From assembly GCA_900544025.1 (NCBI GenBank), contig UQTM01000029.1, positions 1 through 36,285 of the forward strand: a stretch of DNA of 36,285 nt. Direction: 5' to 3'. The notes below the pieces were generated by a model, which did no database searches, had not been told where the DNA came from, and worked only from the letters and a program-made list of their open reading frames with translations. Position numbers and translations under genes: made by a program. Every line of letters begins with the position of its first letter. Position 1 is the first letter of the stretch. Shown here piece after piece: positions 1-9,196 of the stretch. The DNA comes from an uncultured Odoribacter sp. GTDB lineage: Bacteria > Bacteroidota > Bacteroidia > Bacteroidales > Marinifilaceae.

Positions 1-386
1 CTGTGACTGCAGGTGCAGGAAAAAATTTCGGTTGCGGATCGAGCCGGGAACACGCAGCGTGGGCCATCTATGGAGCCGGATTCAAAGCCGTAGTATCCAG
101 CTTCTTTGCCGATATATTCAAAAATAACGCTTTAAACAACGGCTTATTACCCGTACAGGTATCCGAAGCGTTTCTGGGAAAATTGTTCAAAGCCATTGAA
201 AACGATCCGAAAACCCGGATCACCATCGACCTGGAGAATCAAACGATCGGCCTTCCGGACACCGGGGAAAGCGAATCGTTCGGCATCACGCCTTACAAAA
301 AAGAGTGCTTATTGAAAGGGTACGATGATATCGACTACCTGATGAGCATCAGGAACAAGATCGAAACTTTTGAACAAACAAAATAA
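1..386 (+). CDS. leuD: 3-isopropylmalate dehydratase small subunit, 5' partial
   Basis: Small subunit of isopropylmalate isomerase, which with LeuC converts 2-isopropylmalate to 3-isopropylmalate in leucine synthesis (cytoplasm). The visible part opens just before the family hallmark GKNFGCGSSREHA, followed by FADIFKNNALNNGLLPV, which is typical of LeuD. About 128 residues are visible against roughly 190-200 for the family, so the first third lies upstream of the window. The GTG at position 3 is internal and not a real start. The stop TAA is at 384-386 and leuB follows after 45 bp on the same strand, as expected for a leu operon; leuC should lie just upstream. The identification is firm; only the 5' end is missing. 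Confidence 0.95.
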   Translation, partial: VTAGAGKNFGCGSSREHAAWAIYGAGFKAVVSSFFADIFKNNALNNGLLPVQVSEAFLGKLFKAIENDPKTRITIDLENQTIGLPDTGESESFGITPYKKECLLKGYDDIDYLMSIRNKIETFEQTK

Positions 387-431
387 AAACACAAGGGATA
401 CTGACCCTTACCATCTGTAAAAACAACAAAA

Positions 432-1499
432 ATGGATATTAAATTAGCAGTCCTGCCGGGCGATGGAATCGGTCCGGAAATCATAGAACAAGCCGTGAAA
501 GTGGTAAACGCCGTATGCAAAAAATACGGTCACTCCGTAGAATATACCTATGGAGTGGTAGGAGCGGCAGCCATAGACAAAACCGGGAACCCTTACCCGG
601 AAGAAACTCATAAAATTTGTATGGAAGCCGATGCCGTGCTTTTCGGAGCCATCGGCGACCCGCGTTTCGATAATGATCCTAAAGCCAAAGTACGCCCGGA
701 ACAGGGACTTCTGGAAATGAGAAAAAAATTGGGATTATACGCCAATATCCGTCCGGTAAGCACGTTTAAATCGCTGATCCACCGTTCTCCTTTGCGGAAA
801 GACCTGGTAGAAGGTGCGGATTTTATTTGCATCCGCGAACTGACCGGAGGTATTTATTTCGGCCGCCCGCAGGGACGTTCGGAAGACGGGCAAACCGCTT
901 TCGACAGTTGCGTTTATACCAAAGCGGAAATCACCCGCATTTGCAAACTCGGTTTCGAATATGCTCTGGCACGCCGGAGTAAACTGACCGTAGTGGACAA
1001 AGCGAATGTGCTGGCGACCTCCCGCCTGTGGCGGGAAACCGTACAGGAAATGGCTCCCTCCTATCCGAATGTGGATGTAGAATATATGTTCGTGGACAAT
1101 GCCGCCATGAAACTGATCCAGCAACCGAAACATTTCGATGTGGTAGTAACCGAGAATATGTTCGGGGACATCCTGACCGACGAGGCCAGTGTAATCACCG
1201 GATCGTTAGGACTATTGCCTTCGGCTTCCATCGGGGTACACACTTCCCTGTTCGAACCGATCCACGGCTCTTATCCGCAGGCTGCGGGCAAAAATATCGC
1301 CAACCCGGTAGCGACGATCCTTTCGGCAGCAATGATGTTCGAATACGCCTTCAACCTGAAAGCAGCGGGAGCTTCTATCCGGCAGGCCGTAGCCCAGGCT
1401 CTGGAAGCCGGGATTGTCACAGAAGATATTGCAGAAGGCGACAACAAAGCCTACACGACGACCGAAGTGGGCGACTATATCGCTAAAGCCATAAATTAA
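432..1499 (+). CDS. leuB: 3-isopropylmalate dehydrogenase
   Basis: Oxidises and decarboxylates 3-isopropylmalate to 2-oxoisocaproate with NAD+, the third specific step of leucine synthesis. The protein has 355 residues, the usual length. Visible family marks are GDGIGPEI near the N-terminus, RKKLGLYANIRP, RELTGGIYFG (substrate-binding tyrosine), DKANVLATSRLWRE (catalytic lysine and aspartate region), NMFGDILTDEAS (metal-binding aspartates) and EPIHGSYPQAAGKNIANP (NAD-binding loop). The ATG at 432 begins directly with the Rossmann-like strand MDIKLAVLPGDG, which fixes the start. It sits 45 bp after leuD and 9 bp before ilvA, so the three genes are very likely co-transcribed. Confidence 0.97.
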   Translation: MDIKLAVLPGDGIGPEIIEQAVKVVNAVCKKYGHSVEYTYGVVGAAAIDKTGNPYPEETHKICMEADAVLFGAIGDPRFDNDPKAKVRPEQGLLEMRKKLGLYANIRPVSTFKSLIHRSPLRKDLVEGADFICIRELTGGIYFGRPQGRSEDGQTAFDSCVYTKAEITRICKLGFEYALARRSKLTVVDKANVLATSRLWRETVQEMAPSYPNVDVEYMFVDNAAMKLIQQPKHFDVVVTENMFGDILTDEASVITGSLGLLPSASIGVHTSLFEPIHGSYPQAAGKNIANPVATILSAAMMFEYAFNLKAAGASIRQAVAQALEAGIVTEDIAEGDNKAYTTTEVGDYIAKAIN

Positions 1500-1508
1500 A
1501 ACAGAACT

Positions 1509-2768
1509 ATGGACGAATCATATTTCCCTTCACTCAAAGACATCATGACGGCGGAACACACGCTGAGCGAAATATTGATGCCGACTCCTTTAATGAAAAA
1601 CCGGAATCTTTCGGACAAATACGAAGCGAACGTATTGTTGAAACGCGAAGATTTGCAAATGGTGCGTTCCTATAAAATCCGGGGAGCCTACAATAAAATG
1701 AAATCCCTCTCTCCGTCGGAAATGGCACGGGGAGTGGTTTGTGCCAGTGCAGGAAATCATGCGCAGGGAGTCGCTTACTCATGCAGCAAACTGAACATCA
1801 AGGGACAGATCTACATGCCGGTGACCACCCCCAAGCAAAAAATCAATCAGGTGAAAATGTTCGGGGGCAAATGTATCGAGGTGGTATTGACCGGCGACAC
1901 ATTCGACCAGGCGAACACGGCGGCGATCGAGGCCTGCCAGCAAAACGACATGGTATTTATCCCGCCTTTCAACGATGCCAAAATCATCGAAGGACAAGCC
2001 ACGGTAGGTTTAGAGATCATACAGGAAGCGAAAATAAAAATAGATTACATCTTCGTTCCTATCGGCGGAGGCGGCTTAGCTTCCGGTGTCGGCAGTTTTT
2101 ACAAGCAAATGAGCCCGGCGACCAAAGTCATCGGGGTAGAGCCTGCCGGAGCCGCCGGAATGAAAAAATCCTTAGAACGGGGAGAAGTGACCGAATTGCA
2201 GGAAGTGGACAAATTCGTTGACGGAGCTGCCGTGCAACGGGTGGGTGAACTGACTTTTGAAGTCTGCCGCAAAGTGCTGGACGATATTGTTGTCGTTCCC
2301 GAAGGGAAAATATGCACGACGATCCTGAACCTGTACAATTTCGACGCTATCGTCGTCGAGCCCGCCGGAGCTCTCAGTATGAGCGCACTGGACTATTACA
2401 AGGATGAAATCAAAGGTAAAAATGTGGTATGCGTCGTGAGCGGAAGCAACAACGACATTACCCGGATGGAAGATATCAAAGAACGCTCCATGCTTTACGA
2501 AGGGCTGAAACACTATTTCGTTGTGCGTTTCCCCCAAAGGGCAGGAGCTTTGCAGGACTTTGTCAATAAAGTGCTCGGTCCTAACGACGATATCACCTAC
2601 TTTGAATACAAAAAGAAAAACAACCGGGAAAAAGGGCCTGCCCTTGTAGGAATCGAAATACAGCATCCGGAAGATTTCGAAGGGTTGCAAGAGCGGATGA
2701 AAGAACACGGAATCATGTATCAATACCTGAACAACAATCCGAATCTGTTCGAATTCCTCATCGGCTAA
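1509..2768 (+). CDS. ilvA: threonine ammonia-lyase (threonine dehydratase)
   Basis: PLP enzyme that deaminates L-threonine to 2-oxobutyrate, the entry step of isoleucine synthesis. The PLP lysine lies in SYKIRGA (about K56), SAGNHAQG binds the substrate carboxylate and the glycine-rich GGGGLASG binds the PLP phosphate. At 419 residues it is the short form with one ACT-like regulatory region (about residues 335-419), against about 514 residues and two ACT-like regions in E. coli IlvA. That region is the likely site of feedback control. It begins 9 bp after leuB, which links isoleucine and leucine synthesis in one operon, and is followed by a clear terminator. A purely catabolic threonine dehydratase is less likely because of the operon and the regulatory tail. 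Confidence 0.94.
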   Translation: MDESYFPSLKDIMTAEHTLSEILMPTPLMKNRNLSDKYEANVLLKREDLQMVRSYKIRGAYNKMKSLSPSEMARGVVCASAGNHAQGVAYSCSKLNIKGQIYMPVTTPKQKINQVKMFGGKCIEVVLTGDTFDQANTAAIEACQQNDMVFIPPFNDAKIIEGQATVGLEIIQEAKIKIDYIFVPIGGGGLASGVGSFYKQMSPATKVIGVEPAGAAGMKKSLERGEVTELQEVDKFVDGAAVQRVGELTFEVCRKVLDDIVVVPEGKICTTILNLYNFDAIVVEPAGALSMSALDYYKDEIKGKNVVCVVSGSNNDITRMEDIKERSMLYEGLKHYFVVRFPQRAGALQDFVNKVLGPNDDITYFEYKKKNNREKGPALVGIEIQHPEDFEGLQERMKEHGIMYQYLNNNPNLFEFLIG

Positions 2769-2795
2769 TTCCACCCCGGTGATAAAAAAACCGTA

Positions 2796-2825
2796 AAAAG
2801 CTGTTCCCGAAGGAGCAGCTTTTTT
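2796..2825 (+). terminator. Rho-independent terminator of the leu/ilv operon
   Basis: AAGCTGTTCC and GGAGCAGCTT form a stem around a CGAA loop, with one internal mismatch, followed by a run of T. It starts 27 bp after the ilvA stop. Confidence 0.85.
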
Positions 2826-2855
2826 GGTAAGGAGGGGATTAATTGATTTTCTTTG

Positions 2856-2863
2856 TAACTTTG
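2856..2863 (+). promoter_or_regulatory. Bacteroides-type -7 box for the acyl-CoA synthetase gene
   Basis: TAACTTTG matches the Bacteroidota consensus TAnnTTTG exactly. It lies 36 bp upstream of the proposed ATG at 2899 and after the preceding terminator. No good TTTG -33 element is seen at the usual 19-21 bp spacing. Confidence 0.6.
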
Positions 2864-2881
2864 CAGTTCATATTCTAAATA

Positions 2882-2886
2882 AGGAG
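2882..2886 (+). promoter_or_regulatory. Ribosome binding site deciding the start at 2899
   Basis: AGGAG lies 12 nt before the ATG at 2899. Such sites are uncommon in this window. It argues for 2899 rather than the upstream in-frame GTG at 2824, which overlaps the terminator and precedes the promoter box. Confidence 0.6.
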
Positions 2887-2898
2887 ACGAAACAAAAA

Positions 2899-4806
2899 AT
2901 GAATACAATCATAGATCTGTTTGAAAGAAGCTGTAAGAAATTTCCGGACAACGCTTACCTATGGGAAAAACGGAACGGGCAATATACTTCGACAACCTAT
3001 TCACAGGTAAAAGAGCAGGTATTGAACGTTGCCGGAGGGCTTATGGCTGCCGGGATAAATAAAAACGACCGGATAGCCCTGTTAAGCGAAGGATGTAATG
3101 ATTGGGTTTACAGTGAGCTCGGCATGCTGTATGCCGGAGGGGTAAATGTTCCGCTCAGCATCAAACTGACAGAAAAAGAACTGATATTCCGCATTATCCA
3201 TTCGGATGCCCGGTTCATTATTGTTTCGGAACATTACATCGAACAGATCCGCAACATAGAGCCGGAAATGCCTTTGGTCGAAAAAATATTTGTCATCGGC
3301 GATCGCTTCATAGAAGAAGGAAAATACAAATCGTTCGACGCTTTGAAAAAAGAAGGACACGGCTGGCTGGAAAAACACGGAGAAGCACTCGAAACCCGCA
3401 CCGCTTCCGTCACGGGCGATGACCTGGTAAACATTTCCTATACCTCGGGAACAACGGCAGAGCCCAAAGGCATCATGCTGACCCACAGCAATTACGTAAG
3501 TAATGTACTGCAATCGGATTCGCTGATTCAAATACCGGAATATTACAAAGTGCTGCTATTCCTGCCCTGGGATCATAGCTTTGCACACACGGTTGGAATC
3601 TATTCGTTCATGTACAACGGAGCTTCTTTGGCCTCTGTCGATTTTGGGAAATCGCCCCTGGAATATCTGCGCAACATTCCCCAAAACCTGAAAGAAGTAA
3701 AACCTCATCTTTTGCTAAGCGTTCCGGCATTGGCTAAAAATTTCAGAAAAAACATCGAAGCCGGCGTGAAGCAAAAAGGGAAACTGACCTGCGGGCTTTA
3801 TAACGCCGGGCTTAAATTAGGATATTTCTACAACGGATCGGGCAATCACCAGGGACGGGGAGGCAAAATCATGCTTTATCCTCTGATGAAACTGTTCGAC
3901 AAACTGGTATTTTCCAAAATCCGGCGGATTTTCGGAGGCAACCTGAAATTTTTCATCGGTGGAGGAGCCCTGCTCGATAAAGAGTTGCAACGCTATTTCT
4001 GTGCCTTGGGAGTTCCCATGCTGCAAGGTTACGGACTGTCGGAAGCCTCCCCTGTTATCAGTTCCAACCGTCCGCAGATCTACCGTTTCGGATCGTCGGG
4101 ACAGATCGTAAAACCCTTAGACCTGAAAATTTGCGGCGAGGACGGAAACGAAGTACCCCAGGGACAAAAAGGCGAAATCGTCATCCGGGGCGGGAACGTC
4201 ATGAAAGGCTATTGGAAAAATGAAAAATCCACCGCCGAAAGCCTGAAAGACGGCTGGCTGCACACCGGAGATATGGGCTATGTAAACGAACAAGGCCTAT
4301 TATATGTATTGGGACGCTTCAAGTCCTTACTGATCGCCAACGACGGCGAAAAATTCAGTCCCGAAGGTATCGAAGAAGCGATCACCGAGCAATCGCCCTA
4401 CATCGATTATTGCGTGCTCTATAACAACCAGTCACCCTATACTTCCGGGTTGATCGTTCCCAATAAAAACGCCCTGAAAGAATACCTGAAACGAAAGAAT
4501 ATAGAATTCGGTTCGGTGGAAGGCTATAAATTGATGTTAGCCAAAATCAACAAAGAACTCATGAAATTCCGGTATGGCGGAGAACATGCGGGACTTTTCC
4601 CGGAACGCTGGCTGCCTGCCGTCGTCGCCATTTTACCGGAATCGCTCAGCGAACAAAACGGCACGATCAATTCCACGACCAAAGTCGTGCGCCACAAAGT
4701 GATAGAAGTATTCAAAGACGAACTGGAATTTGTGTACACACCGGAAGGCAAGGACATCCAGAACACTCACAACACGCAGAACATCAAACAATATATGGAA
4801 AACTAA
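2899..4806 (+). CDS. long-chain fatty acid--CoA ligase (AMP-forming)
   Basis: Activates fatty acids to acyl-CoA through an acyl-adenylate (ANL superfamily, FadD/FadD15-like). The 635-residue protein carries the AMP-binding P-loop motif YTSGTTAEPKG at residues 181-191, GYGLSEASPVIS (A5-type motif), and WLHTGDMGY with LGRFKSLLIANDGEKFSP in the C-terminal lid region. Use of ATG 2899 is supported by an upstream AGGAG and a promoter box; an earlier in-frame GTG at 2824 would add 25 unlikely residues. It probably serves uptake and recycling of exogenous or membrane-derived fatty acids at the inner face of the membrane. ispG begins 17 bp downstream and may share its transcript. The exact chain-length preference cannot be read from the sequence. 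Confidence 0.9.
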   Translation: MNTIIDLFERSCKKFPDNAYLWEKRNGQYTSTTYSQVKEQVLNVAGGLMAAGINKNDRIALLSEGCNDWVYSELGMLYAGGVNVPLSIKLTEKELIFRIIHSDARFIIVSEHYIEQIRNIEPEMPLVEKIFVIGDRFIEEGKYKSFDALKKEGHGWLEKHGEALETRTASVTGDDLVNISYTSGTTAEPKGIMLTHSNYVSNVLQSDSLIQIPEYYKVLLFLPWDHSFAHTVGIYSFMYNGASLASVDFGKSPLEYLRNIPQNLKEVKPHLLLSVPALAKNFRKNIEAGVKQKGKLTCGLYNAGLKLGYFYNGSGNHQGRGGKIMLYPLMKLFDKLVFSKIRRIFGGNLKFFIGGGALLDKELQRYFCALGVPMLQGYGLSEASPVISSNRPQIYRFGSSGQIVKPLDLKICGEDGNEVPQGQKGEIVIRGGNVMKGYWKNEKSTAESLKDGWLHTGDMGYVNEQGLLYVLGRFKSLLIANDGEKFSPEGIEEAITEQSPYIDYCVLYNNQSPYTSGLIVPNKNALKEYLKRKNIEFGSVEGYKLMLAKINKELMKFRYGGEHAGLFPERWLPAVVAILPESLSEQNGTINSTTKVVRHKVIEVFKDELEFVYTPEGKDIQNTHNTQNIKQYMEN

Positions 4807-4823
4807 CTTCCAAAACGAATACC

Positions 4824-6671
4824 ATGCGTCGTAAAACAACAGCTGTAAAAATCGGTAATCTGACTTTATCGTCCAGTCATCCGGTCATGGTACAATCCAT
4901 GCTGAACACCCCAACAACAGACACGGAAGCCTGTGTCGAGCAAGCCATCCGGATCATTGAAGCAGGGGGAAGCCTGGTCCGGATCACCGCGCAGGGAGTG
5001 AAAGAAGCCGAAAACCTGAAAAACATTCACGCAGCTTTACGAGACAGAGGCTATAACACCCCCCTTTCCGCCGACATACATTTCACCCCCGATGCCGCTT
5101 TAGTCGCTGCCCGGTATGTGGAAAAAGTCCGGATCAACCCCGGCAATTTCGCCGACAAACGGGCTACTTTCCAAAAACTGACCTACACCGACGAAGAATA
5201 TACGGGAGAACTGGAACGTATCCGCCAAAAATTCTCCGAATTTCTGGCAGTATGCCGGGAACATCGTACAGCCGTCCGGATCGGGACAAACCACGGCTCT
5301 CTGTCCGACCGGATCATGAGCCGCTATGGCAACACTCCCGCCGGAATGGTAGAAGCAACCCTGGAATACTTACGCATCTGCAAAGCTTCCGATTTCAAGG
5401 ATGTGGTTATCTCCCTGAAATCAAGCGACTGCCGGGTAATGGTAGAGGCCGTTCGCCTGCTGGTGAAAGAAATGGAAAAAGAAGGCATGGAGTATCCGTT
5501 ACATCTGGGAGTGACCGAAGCGGGAGAAGGAGAAGACGGGCGTATCCGTTCGGCGATCGGCATCGGCACACTATTAAACGAAGGATTAGGCGATACGATA
5601 CGGGTATCCCTGACAGAAGCCCCCGAAGCGGAAATTCCCGTAGCCCGGACGCTGGTGCAACTGTGCCGTCGTGCCGATTATGAAAAAGAAACTGTTCCTC
5701 TGACCGGGAAAGCCAACCGTCCGGTAATCGTCGCCGACCTTTACGGCCTGCAAATCATCGACGAGAAAATCTCCCTCCAACTGGGATTCACGGACGAGAA
5801 TGCAAACAATCCGGTTTACGGCAAACAATTACAAGCGGGAATAAAATCCCCCGAAATGATCTATACCGAAGCCCTCGGCCCTGAACTGACTTCATTGCCC
5901 GCTTCGACAACGGTGATCGTACCTGCCGATTTAATAGATATGGCACATGTGTACAACCGCCAGGCCGCTCCCCTGTGCACTCCGGCACAATACCGGTCTA
6001 TGCCTGCGGCAAGAGAACCCGAACAAGTATTTATAGAGCTGAAAAATCCCGATGAACTGGAGGCGCTTGCCGGACATCTGGAAAACGATCCGAAAGCAGT
6101 CCTTGTTTTCTCGTTCGGTATCGATTATACAGCCTACAAAACCGCTTTCCGGCTGAAAGAGCGCTTACACCTTACCCATCCGGCATTTCTCCGCATCGTC
6201 AGCGCAGAAACCGACCGGAAACAGGCACAACTGGCCATTGCCTCACGGATCGGAAGTTTCTTTCTCGACCGCCTGGCCGACGGGTTATGGATCACCACTC
6301 CGGCTCTGCCTAATCGGGACGCTCTCGAATTAAGCCGGAATATTCTTCAATCTGCCGGAGTCAGACGCTATAAAACCGAATTCGTCAGTTGTCCCGGCTG
6401 CGGACGCACCCTCTTCGACCTGCAAGGCAGTGTTGCCAAAGTAAAAAAAGCATTTTCCCACCTAAGCCATTTAAAAATTGCCGTGATGGGCTGCGTCGTG
6501 AACGGACCGGGCGAAATGGGGGATGCCGACTATGGATATGTAGGTGCAGGAAACGGCAAGGTAAACCTCTACAAAGGCCGGGAACGGGTAAAAAACGCCG
6601 TTCCGGAACAGGAAGCGATAGAGGTGCTGAAAGAACTGATTATCGCCAACGGGGATTGGAAGAATAAATAA
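4824..6671 (+). CDS. ispG: 4-hydroxy-3-methylbut-2-enyl diphosphate synthase, long form
   Basis: Iron-sulfur enzyme of the MEP isoprenoid pathway, converting methylerythritol cyclodiphosphate to HMBPP. The N-terminal TIM barrel starts with RRKTTAVKIGNLTLSS and VMVQSMLNTPTTDT. The C-terminal cluster domain has SCPGCGRTLFDLQ (C523, C526) and MGCVVNGPGEMGDADYG (C557, with E564 as the catalytic glutamate). The length of 615 residues against about 370 in E. coli reflects the extra central domain (roughly residues 290-500) known from Bacteroidota, Chlamydia and plants. All three cluster cysteines are present, so the enzyme should be active. It follows the acyl-CoA synthetase by 17 bp. Confidence 0.96.
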   Translation: MRRKTTAVKIGNLTLSSSHPVMVQSMLNTPTTDTEACVEQAIRIIEAGGSLVRITAQGVKEAENLKNIHAALRDRGYNTPLSADIHFTPDAALVAARYVEKVRINPGNFADKRATFQKLTYTDEEYTGELERIRQKFSEFLAVCREHRTAVRIGTNHGSLSDRIMSRYGNTPAGMVEATLEYLRICKASDFKDVVISLKSSDCRVMVEAVRLLVKEMEKEGMEYPLHLGVTEAGEGEDGRIRSAIGIGTLLNEGLGDTIRVSLTEAPEAEIPVARTLVQLCRRADYEKETVPLTGKANRPVIVADLYGLQIIDEKISLQLGFTDENANNPVYGKQLQAGIKSPEMIYTEALGPELTSLPASTTVIVPADLIDMAHVYNRQAAPLCTPAQYRSMPAAREPEQVFIELKNPDELEALAGHLENDPKAVLVFSFGIDYTAYKTAFRLKERLHLTHPAFLRIVSAETDRKQAQLAIASRIGSFFLDRLADGLWITTPALPNRDALELSRNILQSAGVRRYKTEFVSCPGCGRTLFDLQGSVAKVKKAFSHLSHLKIAVMGCVVNGPGEMGDADYGYVGAGNGKVNLYKGRERVKNAVPEQEAIEVLKELIIANGDWKNK

Positions 6672-6706
6672 ATGCAAAACGGCGCAAAACATACTTAAAA
6701 AAATCG

Positions 6707-6714
6707 TATCTTTG
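6707..6714 (+). promoter_or_regulatory. Bacteroides-type -7 box for the LruC-like lipoprotein gene
   Basis: TATCTTTG matches TAnnTTTG exactly, 25 bp before the GTG start at 6740. The implied leader is short. No clear -33 TTTG is seen. Confidence 0.55.
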
Positions 6715-6739
6715 TATCTTAACCAAAAAGATCAACTAC

Positions 6740-7678
6740 GTGAAAATCACAATCTTATTAACCATAATTATTTGTTTGTTCACTTCCTGCCACGAAGACT
6801 TATTCACCGATAACAAAGATGAAAAAGTAAACCGCTGCGAGCCTTTCGAAGACTATACCGTTCCGGTAAAAGAAGGCTATACGACTTATGTAATGTATGC
6901 AGGAGATACGCTGGCTGTAGCCAATGAACCGATCACGATCAAAATCCCCAAAAATGCAACGGCAACCCGCAGCAACAGTGGTTTTAAAGTCGATTTCGGG
7001 ATCATCGAAAATAATGACACTTACAGTAAATACTGGCAGGCAGTTATGTTCGAGGATTCGGAATCGATGGATTACGACTATAATGACCTGATTATCCACG
7101 TACGGAATGAATGCCTGTATCCCTGGGGAAAAGATTATAGCCTGCAAAACATATCCATTCAGCCCATCGCTTTAGGAAGTACCAAAACCATAAAATTGGG
7201 CTGCATCTTATCGGATAATTCCGAACACATCGTGTCCGACAACGTAAGACGCGACCTGTTCAACAATGCAACAGGCTTTGTCAATACGGAAAGCCAGAAA
7301 GAACCTATCCGTTATAAATTGGATAAATGGCTGGTGGAGCATAAATTAACGAAAAATGCACGCCCTTCCATCGCCTGGTTTATTGAAGTGGCAGGAAAAA
7401 GATATTACGCTATCAGTTCCGAACTGGACTACCGGAACTACGATATGTTCAATCAAGAAGCTATGCCATACGGGATTGTAACTTACAGCACATTCACCTA
7501 TCCGGAAGAATTAACCTCGATCTTCAAGGCATATCCGGGATTCAACGACTGGCTGAACAAAGGAGCCGCCAACATCGGCGATCCGGTAAAGAGCCTATGT
7601 TGCAAATATTCCTATGGGCACATCCTTTGCCCCGACGGAGTGACCCGTAAAATTTGGGATTATCAAGATTTAGAATAG
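6740..7678 (+). CDS. LruC-domain-like (DUF4842) lipoprotein
   Basis: Predicted surface or periplasmic lipoprotein of 312 residues. A short hydrophobic signal peptide ends in a lipobox, LFTSC, with C17 as the lipidated residue. The central motif FEDSESMDYDYNDLIIH (residues 104-120) matches the acidic FED...DYDYND signature of LruC/DUF4842 proteins; the clustered Asp and Asn residues look suited to bind calcium. The C-terminal stretch AYPGFNDWLNKG also fits that family. The start is a GTG, chosen because it immediately precedes the signal peptide and lies behind a good -7 box. The role is unknown; the family is common among Bacteroidota outer-membrane lipoproteins. The gene stands alone between ispG and the MATE gene. 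Confidence 0.75.
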   Translation: MKITILLTIIICLFTSCHEDLFTDNKDEKVNRCEPFEDYTVPVKEGYTTYVMYAGDTLAVANEPITIKIPKNATATRSNSGFKVDFGIIENNDTYSKYWQAVMFEDSESMDYDYNDLIIHVRNECLYPWGKDYSLQNISIQPIALGSTKTIKLGCILSDNSEHIVSDNVRRDLFNNATGFVNTESQKEPIRYKLDKWLVEHKLTKNARPSIAWFIEVAGKRYYAISSELDYRNYDMFNQEAMPYGIVTYSTFTYPEELTSIFKAYPGFNDWLNKGAANIGDPVKSLCCKYSYGHILCPDGVTRKIWDYQDLE

Positions 7679-7715
7679 TAAAGCGATTATTCGTTACACA
7701 TTCAAAGTAAATCGT

Positions 7716-7723
7716 TATTTTTG
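7716..7723 (+). promoter_or_regulatory. Bacteroides-type -7 box for the MATE gene
   Basis: TATTTTTG matches TAnnTTTG and is followed by CAG, 52 bp before the MATE start. No convincing -33 element. Confidence 0.5.
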
Positions 7724-7775
7724 CAGGCGAAAAGATACTTATCCGATACAGCCTTAAAAATAACGATTTTCATTT

Positions 7776-9143
7776 ATGTCTATACAGGAATCACCTTTAA
7801 CCTTAGGGTCAGAAAACATACGTAAACTGCTGATGCGATATGCCATTCCGGCAATCGTCGCCATGACCGCCGCATCCCTCTACAATATGATGGACAGCAT
7901 CTTTATCGGCCATGGCGTAGGCTCTTTGGGAATAGCAGGCTTAGCGGTGACCTTCCCTTTCATCAATTTAGCGGCTGCTTTCGGCTCGCTGGTCGGAGTG
8001 GGAGCTTCTGCGGTGGTTTCCATGAAAATGGGACAAAAAGACCTGAAAAGTGCCGAGGCCGTACTGGGAAACGTAATTCTGATGAACATCGTGATCGGCT
8101 CGCTGTTCATGGCAATCTGCCTGATTTTCCTGAACCCGATCCTTTATTTTTTCGGAGCCAGCGAGGCCACGCTTCCCTATGCCCGGGACTATATGAAGAT
8201 TATCCTTTACGGAAACATCATCACTCATGTTTACATGGGATTGAACGAAGTGATGCGGGCTTCGGGATATCCGCAAAGAGCCATGGCGGCCACTCTGTTC
8301 GCTGTGGCAATCAACGGAGTGCTGAACGCTCTTTTTATTTTCGTTTTCGATATGGGCATTCAAGGTGCGGCCTTAGGGACGATCGTGGCCCAATTATTAG
8401 CACTCATCGGGGTAATATTTCATTTTTGCAGTTCCAAAAGCTTTATCCGCTTTAAACGGGGAATCTTTCACATCAAGCGGCACATCATCGGGGCGATGCT
8501 CGCCATCGGGCTGGCGCCTTTCCTGATGAATCTCTGTTCATGCCTCGTGGTACTACTCATCAACAACGGCCTTAAAACCCTCGGAGGCGATATGTATGTA
8601 GGTGCATTCGGTATCATTAACCGGATTTCTTTCCTGTTTTTTATGATCGTCATGGGTTTTAACCAGGGAATGCAACCTATCGTAGGCTACAATTTCGGAG
8701 CGAAACAATACGACCGGGTGATCCGCACCCTGAAATACACCATTTTCTGCGCCGTCGGTACCACTACTTTGGGTTTCCTGCTCTGCCAGCTCTTTCCGCG
8801 AACAATCATATACATGTTCACGACGGATGCCGACCTGATAAACATTTCCGAGCATGGTTTGAGGCTGATCGTCGCCATGCTGCCGATCGTAGGCTTCCAA
8901 ATGGTCACCACCAGCTTTTTCCAATCGATCGGGATGGCCAAAAAAGCCATCTTCCTTTCCCTTACCCGGCAGCTGATTTTCTTAGTTCCCTGCCTGCTGA
9001 TTTTACCCCAAATCTGGGGAACGAACGGCATCTGGGCAAGCATTCCGGTAGCCGATTTCGCAGCCGCCATTACCTCCGGCCTGATGCTGGGATACCAGCT
9101 CAAGAAATTTAATAAAATGGGCTTGTATTGTGCAAAAGTTTAG
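7776..9143 (+). CDS. MATE family efflux transporter
   Basis: Inner-membrane multidrug and toxin extrusion pump, driven by sodium or protons. The 455-residue protein shows about twelve hydrophobic segments in two related halves. The N-terminal half has MRYAIPAIVAMTAASLYNMMDSIFIGHGVG, in which the MMDSIFIG stretch is typical of the family, and the second half has FFMIVMGFNQGMQPIVGYNFGA, the usual GxxQGxQPIxGYNxGA block. The start at 7776 precedes the amphipathic lead-in SIQESPLTLGSENIRKLLMRYA seen in many bacterial MATE proteins. A -7 box lies 52 bp upstream. The substrate cannot be inferred. It resembles the MepA/DinF-type branch more than NorM, but this is from general pattern only. Confidence 0.9.
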   Translation: MSIQESPLTLGSENIRKLLMRYAIPAIVAMTAASLYNMMDSIFIGHGVGSLGIAGLAVTFPFINLAAAFGSLVGVGASAVVSMKMGQKDLKSAEAVLGNVILMNIVIGSLFMAICLIFLNPILYFFGASEATLPYARDYMKIILYGNIITHVYMGLNEVMRASGYPQRAMAATLFAVAINGVLNALFIFVFDMGIQGAALGTIVAQLLALIGVIFHFCSSKSFIRFKRGIFHIKRHIIGAMLAIGLAPFLMNLCSCLVVLLINNGLKTLGGDMYVGAFGIINRISFLFFMIVMGFNQGMQPIVGYNFGAKQYDRVIRTLKYTIFCAVGTTTLGFLLCQLFPRTIIYMFTTDADLINISEHGLRLIVAMLPIVGFQMVTTSFFQSIGMAKKAIFLSLTRQLIFLVPCLLILPQIWGTNGIWASIPVADFAAAITSGLMLGYQLKKFNKMGLYCAKV

Positions 9144-9144
9144 G

Positions 9145-9152
9145 TAAATTTG
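9145..9152 (+). promoter_or_regulatory. Bacteroides-type promoter for the cytidylate-kinase-like gene
   Basis: TAAATTTG (exact TAnnTTTG) begins one base after the MATE stop. A CTTG at 9122-9125 lies 19 bp upstream and could serve as the -33 element. The box is 44 bp before the ATG at 9197. Confidence 0.55.
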
Positions 9153-9196
9153 TAAAACGATACACAACCGCTAAATAATTTATAGAAATAACCCGT

